Assembly (NCBI RefSeq): GCF_900180345.1
Contig: NZ_FXLV01000009.1
Location: 1 to 36,076, forward strand
DNA length: 36,076 bases
Reading direction: 5' to 3'
Origin: Bathymodiolus heckerae thiotrophic gill symbiont
GTDB lineage: Bacteria > Pseudomonadota > Gammaproteobacteria > PS1 > Pseudothioglobaceae
Below, piece after piece: positions 32,166-36,076 of the stretch (position 1 is its first letter; each line of letters starts with the position of its first letter). The translations under genes were made by a program, and so were the position numbers. The notes below the pieces were generated by a model. The model saw nothing but the letters and a program-made list of their open reading frames with translations, was not told the DNA's origin and did not search any database.

Positions 32166-33541
32166 ACGAATAAGCCCTTAAATTTCCTACTAATCCAATA
32201 CAACATAATTAAACTCGGTATGACCATTAAGGCCGTTATGGCGAAAAAAACCACCCATGGTCCACCAAAATTAGCTGCCCATTCTTGCATCTCCAAGCTA
32301 TCCACCATCCACCCGCTACCGCCTGCAAACAAAGTCCTACCAAAATTGCCTGCCGATGCCATTAATGCGTATTGTGTAGCGGTGTAAGCGCGATTAGTAA
32401 GATGAGAAATAAAGGCAACAAACGCTACTGTTGAAAAAGCGGCAGTAAAGTTATCAAGCAAAATTGCGACTGCAAATACATTGGTATCTGGGCCAACAAA
32501 AGCCAAATAAGAAAAGATTAGATTGGTGCTTGCCATTGCCACACCACTAATCATTAGCCCACGCACCAAACCATAATGAACGGTAATCACACTAGCAATA
32601 ATAGAAAAAACAATGGTCAATGTTGATCCGATTAATTTAGAATAAGTGGCAATTTCAGCAGTAGTAAAGCCAATTTCTTTATAAAAAACTAGCGACATTC
32701 TACCTAAAAATGCCTCGCCAATTTTGAAAAACATAATAAACAATAAAATAATTAGGGCAGTTTTGCCAAAACGCAAAAAAAAGTCTTTTAATGGCTCAAC
32801 CAATGTGGATAAAAACCAAGCACTTGTTTTTTGCCATAAATGATGCCCACCCAATAAATTTTCATAATCCTGTTGTGCTTTTTCTTGCACCACTTGGCGC
32901 CGACTTTCTGGCTCATTTAAGCACAGCGTATTTAATATAAAACCCAGTACAAACACGCTAATCATTAAATAAACTGATGTCCACTCTTGCCCAAAATCAG
33001 ACAAATAAAGTGCAATTGCCCCTAAAAGACCATAGCCTACCCACCAGCCAGAAGTAGCCATAGCAGCAGTAGCAGGTAACTTATCTTTTTCAGATATATC
33101 CATCACTTCAATTCGGTATGCATCAATCACAACATCTTGTGTACTGGATACAATCGCAACAGATAAAGCCAATAGGCTTACCCATATTAAATTGTCTTTT
33201 GGGTCGGTAAAAGAAATTAAAATAATCAGTAAAAATAACAAACTTTGTAACAACAAAAGCCACGATCGACGCTGCCCAAAGCGCTTGGTAAGAACAGGAA
33301 TCTTGACCCTATCCAACAAAGGTGCCCATAACCAATTAATAGAATAAACAAAAAAAACTGAACCAAAAAAACCAATTGCTGTGCGTGTTAATCCAGCATC
33401 TTTAAGCCATAAGGTCATCGCTGAGCCAATAATCACCCACGGAAAACCACTGGCAATACCGTTTAAGAAAATAAACAGCATTCTTTTGTCTAAATAGGTT
33501 TCTAACAACTTGTTCATTAAAGGGCTTAACATTGCTCCCAA
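32162..33541 (-). CDS. ampG: AmpG-like muropeptide permease (MFS)
   Basis: This 12- to 14-helix major facilitator protein imports GlcNAc-anhydroMurNAc peptides into the cytosol. Family features are FIFLNGIASGFPWVIIGSAM near the N-terminus, then DVVIDAYRIEVM (about 130-145) and NFTAAFSTVAFVAFISHLTN (about 360-380), where AmpG members have conserved polar residues. It is 459 residues long. The first ATG overlaps the rhodanese end by 16 nt; ATGs at 33532 and 33517 are alternatives. Its direct fusion by overlap to nagZ strongly supports AmpG over other MFS families. Confidence 0.88.
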   Translation of the reverse strand: MGAMLSPLMNKLLETYLDKRMLFIFLNGIASGFPWVIIGSAMTLWLKDAGLTRTAIGFFGSVFFVYSINWLWAPLLDRVKIPVLTKRFGQRRSWLLLLQSLLFLLIILISFTDPKDNLIWVSLLALSVAIVSSTQDVVIDAYRIEVMDISEKDKLPATAAMATSGWWVGYGLLGAIALYLSDFGQEWTSVYLMISVFVLGFILNTLCLNEPESRRQVVQEKAQQDYENLLGGHHLWQKTSAWFLSTLVEPLKDFFLRFGKTALIILLFIMFFKIGEAFLGRMSLVFYKEIGFTTAEIATYSKLIGSTLTIVFSIIASVITVHYGLVRGLMISGVAMASTNLIFSYLAFVGPDTNVFAVAILLDNFTAAFSTVAFVAFISHLTNRAYTATQYALMASAGNFGRTLFAGGSGWMVDSLEMQEWAANFGGPWVVFFAITALMVIPSLIMLYWISRKFKGLFV

Positions 33542-33927
33542 GGTATACCATCGTGCCGCCAGCCATTGACACTACCTCGTTGATTATTTTCATCAAGGTC
33601 GCCTTCAAAACCGCTTACAATATGAGAAACATTGCTAAAACCTTGATTGATTAAACAGTGTCCAGCATCAGTAGAACGATAACCACTGCGACAAATTAAA
33701 ATAATTTCTGTGTCTAATTGACAGCCAAAACGCTGAATAGCAACAATAAAATTATCAGGGCATGGTTCCCAATCAGGCTCATCAATCCAAGGCACAAAAA
33801 TACACTCAATCGGTCTGCCAACAAACTTATTCTCCGCTTCACAGCGCACATCAACTAAAACTGCACCTTGATTGGCTTGCAAGCGTTCATAAGCTTTTTT
33901 GGGTGTATATTGTATTAACCGATTCAT
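33526..33927 (-). CDS. Single-domain rhodanese-like sulfurtransferase
   Basis: This is a rhodanese fold of 133 residues. The active loop is C79-RSGYRS, with Asp26 in VLVDVRCEAE at the conserved position. It can carry a persulfide and pass sulfur to acceptors. Two further Cys lie nearby (42, 56), not in the loop. There is no signal peptide. It overlaps ldt by 4 nt and ampG by 16 nt. Its place inside a peptidoglycan-recycling run has no evident reason, and it may just be carried along. Confidence 0.88.
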   Translation of the reverse strand: MNRLIQYTPKKAYERLQANQGAVLVDVRCEAENKFVGRPIECIFVPWIDEPDWEPCPDNFIVAIQRFGCQLDTEIILICRSGYRSTDAGHCLINQGFSNVSHIVSGFEGDLDENNQRGSVNGWRHDGIPWEQC

Positions 33928-34370
33928 GACTTCATTATAACCACATCTTCACCAATTTGAACGCTATCAAACAACGCAACCATATCTTGGTTATGTAGCC
34001 GAATGCAGCCTCTTGAATTAGGCGTACCCATTGGCGTTTCATCAGGCGAACCATGAACATAAATATAGCGCTCTTTGGTGTTTTTATTGTGCGCTTCAAC
34101 CCCATCCAGCCAAAGAATACGAGTAAGTATCCAATCTCTATCAGGGTATTTCTGTTTTAATTCAGGGCTATATATTTCATCAGTTGGCACCCTACCCACC
34201 AATACTGAGCCTATTTCCAAACCATTGCCAATTTTTTCAGCAATTTTAAACTTGCCAGTCGGCGTGCAAAATGAACCCTCCTGTCCGCCAATACCATTTT
34301 TAGCACTACTCATAGAATAAATCTTGCCCTGATGTTTAAGTGTTTGATTGGTGATATTAATTTTTAACAT
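33924..34370 (-). CDS. YkuD-family L,D-transpeptidase/carboxypeptidase without signal peptide
   Basis: The YkuD catalytic motif is present: His106 in YVHGSPDETPMG and Cys122 in NSRGCIRLHN (H-x15-C). Its 148 residues start with MLKINITNQTLK, with no signal peptide or membrane helix, so it should be cytosolic. That is unlike periplasmic L,D-transpeptidases and agrees with the YkuD-fold L,D-carboxypeptidases (LdcV group) that trim tetrapeptides during recycling. The overlap-coupled neighbours (ampG, nagZ) fit the recycling role. Start overlaps rlmD by 7 nt. Confidence 0.85.
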   Translation of the reverse strand: MLKINITNQTLKHQGKIYSMSSAKNGIGGQEGSFCTPTGKFKIAEKIGNGLEIGSVLVGRVPTDEIYSPELKQKYPDRDWILTRILWLDGVEAHNKNTKERYIYVHGSPDETPMGTPNSRGCIRLHNQDMVALFDSVQIGEDVVIMKS

Positions 34371-35683
34371 TTAATGAATAATGTAATTGATTCCACATGG
34401 GCAGTTTGAGGAAACATATCCATCACCCCAGCGGTTTCTAATTGATACCCAATTTCAATGAGTTTGGCGGTGTCTCGTGCCAAAGTGGCAGGATTGCACG
34501 ACACATAAACCAAACGCTCAACACCAAGTTTGGGCAACAACCCAACGAGTTCAATGGCGCCTGAGCGGGCTGGGTCAATCAATGCTTTGTTATAAGTTTT
34601 GCCCCGAAACCACTCAAAACCCTCCACCTCTTTAAACAAATCTGCCTTATAAAAATCAGCATTGGTAATGGCATTTTTCTCAGCATTATATTTAGCGCGT
34701 TCAATCAGCCCTAAATCCCCTTCTACGCCCACTACACACTTAGCGTATTTGGCAATTGGCAAAGTGAAATTACCCAACCCGCAAAACAAATCAATCACTT
34801 TATCGCCATCATCAAGCTCAAGTAAATCAATTGCCAATGACACCATTTTTTGATTCAATTTGAAATTTACTTGAGTAAAATCAGTCGGCAAAAATTCCAT
34901 TTCAATATTGTGATCAGAATGGGAATAAGTTAAAATAACTGGCTTATCTAACGGTTTAACCGTGTCTTCACCACCACTCTGAGTATAAAACGAAACCCCC
35001 AACTTATTAGCACAATCTAACAATATCTGCTCATCCTCCGCACTAAACGGCTCAAGATGTCGCAAAATTAACACGGTATTATTCTCAGCAATTGCCACCT
35101 CAATTTGCGGCACTTGCGATTTAATAGAAAGCCGCTCAATACACTCACCCAAATCCCTCAAATGCTCACCAATGGAAGCATGCAACACCTCACACCTATC
35201 CATATTAGCAATCCAACCCGATTTTTTCTCCCTAAAGCCAACCAAAACCTTGTCCTTTTTCGCCACCCAACGCACCCCCAATCGTGCCTTACGCCGATAA
35301 CCCCACGCCTGTACCTGCAAAGGCTCAAGCCAATTTTTCGGCTCAATTTTAGCCTGCTGTTTAAATGCATCTTTCAGCCACTCCCTCTTAGCCTCAATCT
35401 GATCCTCACTAGACAAATGCTGAAACGAACACCCACCACAAACACCAAACACCTCACATTTAGGCACAATTCGATTTTCCGCAGGTTTTAACACCTCCAC
35501 CACAGCCGCCTCTTCAAATTTAGCACGAGAAAAAACACGCTCAGCCACCACTTTTTCACCCGGCAACGCCCCACTCACAAAAATCACTTTTTCATCTAAA
35601 TGTGCAATGCCCCGCCCTTCATGTGAAAGCGATTCAATTTCTAATTCATAAATTTTTGGTTTTGGCTTTCTTCTTCTGCCCAT
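34364..35683 (-). CDS. rlmD: 23S rRNA (uracil1939-C5)-methyltransferase RlmD
   Basis: This is a TrmA/RlmD-type enzyme that methylates U1939 of 23S rRNA. It has an N-terminal TRAM domain (about 10-65). Four iron-sulfur ligands are C76, C82, C85 and C164 (KCEVFGVCGGCSFQ and MDRCEV). The methyltransferase part includes DLFCGLGNFTLPIAK and the catalytic VSCNPATLARD near the end. The longer open frame begins with a TTG at 35698, but the ATG at 35683 (MGRRRKPKPK) has a G-rich ribosome site about 8 nt upstream and gives 439 residues. It opens the run down to the 93-residue gene. Confidence 0.96.
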   Translation of the reverse strand: MGRRRKPKPKIYELEIESLSHEGRGIAHLDEKVIFVSGALPGEKVVAERVFSRAKFEEAAVVEVLKPAENRIVPKCEVFGVCGGCSFQHLSSEDQIEAKREWLKDAFKQQAKIEPKNWLEPLQVQAWGYRRKARLGVRWVAKKDKVLVGFREKKSGWIANMDRCEVLHASIGEHLRDLGECIERLSIKSQVPQIEVAIAENNTVLILRHLEPFSAEDEQILLDCANKLGVSFYTQSGGEDTVKPLDKPVILTYSHSDHNIEMEFLPTDFTQVNFKLNQKMVSLAIDLLELDDGDKVIDLFCGLGNFTLPIAKYAKCVVGVEGDLGLIERAKYNAEKNAITNADFYKADLFKEVEGFEWFRGKTYNKALIDPARSGAIELVGLLPKLGVERLVYVSCNPATLARDTAKLIEIGYQLETAGVMDMFPQTAHVESITLFIKC

Positions 35684-35892
35684 TTTATAAACCCCCAAGA
35701 ATAATTAAGTTCCACACTAGAAATATTGCCTCAAATAAGTGCTTGAAATCGCTTGCATAATAGGCTATCCATTTTACTCAAAATGTCTTATTTTATCCTA
35801 AAAAATACACCACTTCCCATCGCCTAAATTACCAAGCTCTTAAAGGCTTTTTTATATTGATTTTAATCCAAGTACTTTTAAAAACACATTGT

Positions 35893-36076
35893 GAGACCTT
35901 TGCATAATTCATAATTCCCCATCCTATTTTCAACCCTTGCAATTTTTCAAAAAAAAATAGCTCAAAATTTCCGTATTTTTCCATAAAAATCTAAAAAACA
36001 CCTTGTTTGTTTGATTTTTTTAGCCTTATTTCTCTCTTTTTAGCCTTTTTTACTCACTGGATGTAATAATCCCTTA
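35893..36076. mobile_element. Probable end of an IS5-like element, cut by the right edge
   Basis: From GAGACCTTTGCATAA (35893-35907), identical to the extra left end of the MITE at 11873, sequence without a gene runs to the edge. It is very AT-rich with T and C runs (repeated TTTTTAGCC). IS5-family elements commonly begin with this type of terminal repeat; a transposase would lie to the right. The stretch 35684-35892 shows no gene; it should hold the rlmD promoter, of which I see no convincing copy. Confidence 0.5.

Noticed and set aside
35850-35876. Weak hairpin AAGC...GCTTTTTT, possible plus-strand terminator
   Set aside because: The stem is only four base pairs, and no plus-strand gene lies upstream.
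1-36076. CRISPR array, prophage or integrative island
   Set aside because: I saw no regular direct repeats with spacers, no phage structural genes, no integrase, and gene order is dense housekeeping throughout.

Overview
The window is about 36 kb of AT-rich, tightly packed bacterial chromosome with mostly housekeeping genes. The content (epmB, rsfS-rlmH, rlmD, pgeF, nhaA/nhaD, ygfZ, nagZ/ampG, djlA, uvrD) is gammaproteobacterial. The low GC, the protein flavour and an IS5-like terminal repeat scattered as small hairpins suggest the SUP05/Thioglobus group of free-living or symbiotic sulfur oxidisers. That placement is an inference from memory; no sulfur-oxidation gene lies in the window.

Layout. 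1-13210 is almost entirely minus strand: gatA (cut by the left edge), gatC, a Met-rich one-pass membrane protein, aroB, ileS, rluB with an overlapping 46-residue membrane ORF upstream, trpS (with a cysteine set typical of iron-sulfur TrpRS), coaX, nhaD, ygfZ, a terminator, a PuuD-like membrane protein, a hairpin MITE and nhaA. 13211-15583 is plus strand: a structured leader, a secreted tyrosine phosphatase, mutM and a LexA/S24-fold protein lacking both catalytic residues. 15591-17570 is minus: pgeF, rluD and three tRNAs (Glu, Glu, Ala) with a good promoter. 17645-24916 is one plus-strand run: an MBL-fold hydrolase, nadD-rsfS-rlmH, a glutathione transferase, then an RND (MMPL) / LolA-like / beta-barrel envelope set. 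24920-30015 holds arsC facing away from a TlpA thioredoxin, epmB with a 21-bp in-frame duplication, a 61-residue acidic protein, uvrD and a hepT/mntA toxin-antitoxin pair. 30148-35683 is minus: rlmD, a cytosolic YkuD protein, a rhodanese, ampG, nagZ and a small protein run with overlapping ends, then djlA after a short gap. The last 180 bases look like the end of an IS5-like element entering from the right.

How genes work together. Translation and its quality control dominate (gatCA, ileS, trpS, tRNAs, epmB, rluB, rluD, rlmH, rlmD, rsfS). The ldt-rhodanese-ampG-nagZ run reads as peptidoglycan recycling, and pgeF (peptidoglycan editing) lies elsewhere in the window. Sodium/proton balance is covered by nhaA and nhaD.

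The most interesting points are a 25-nt identical palindromic coding segment shared by ileS and epmB; the dead S24 protein coupled to mutM; the small membrane ORF overlapping rluB; the structured element before the secreted phosphatase; and the YkuD protein without a signal peptide in a recycling operon. No phage, CRISPR array or large island is present.
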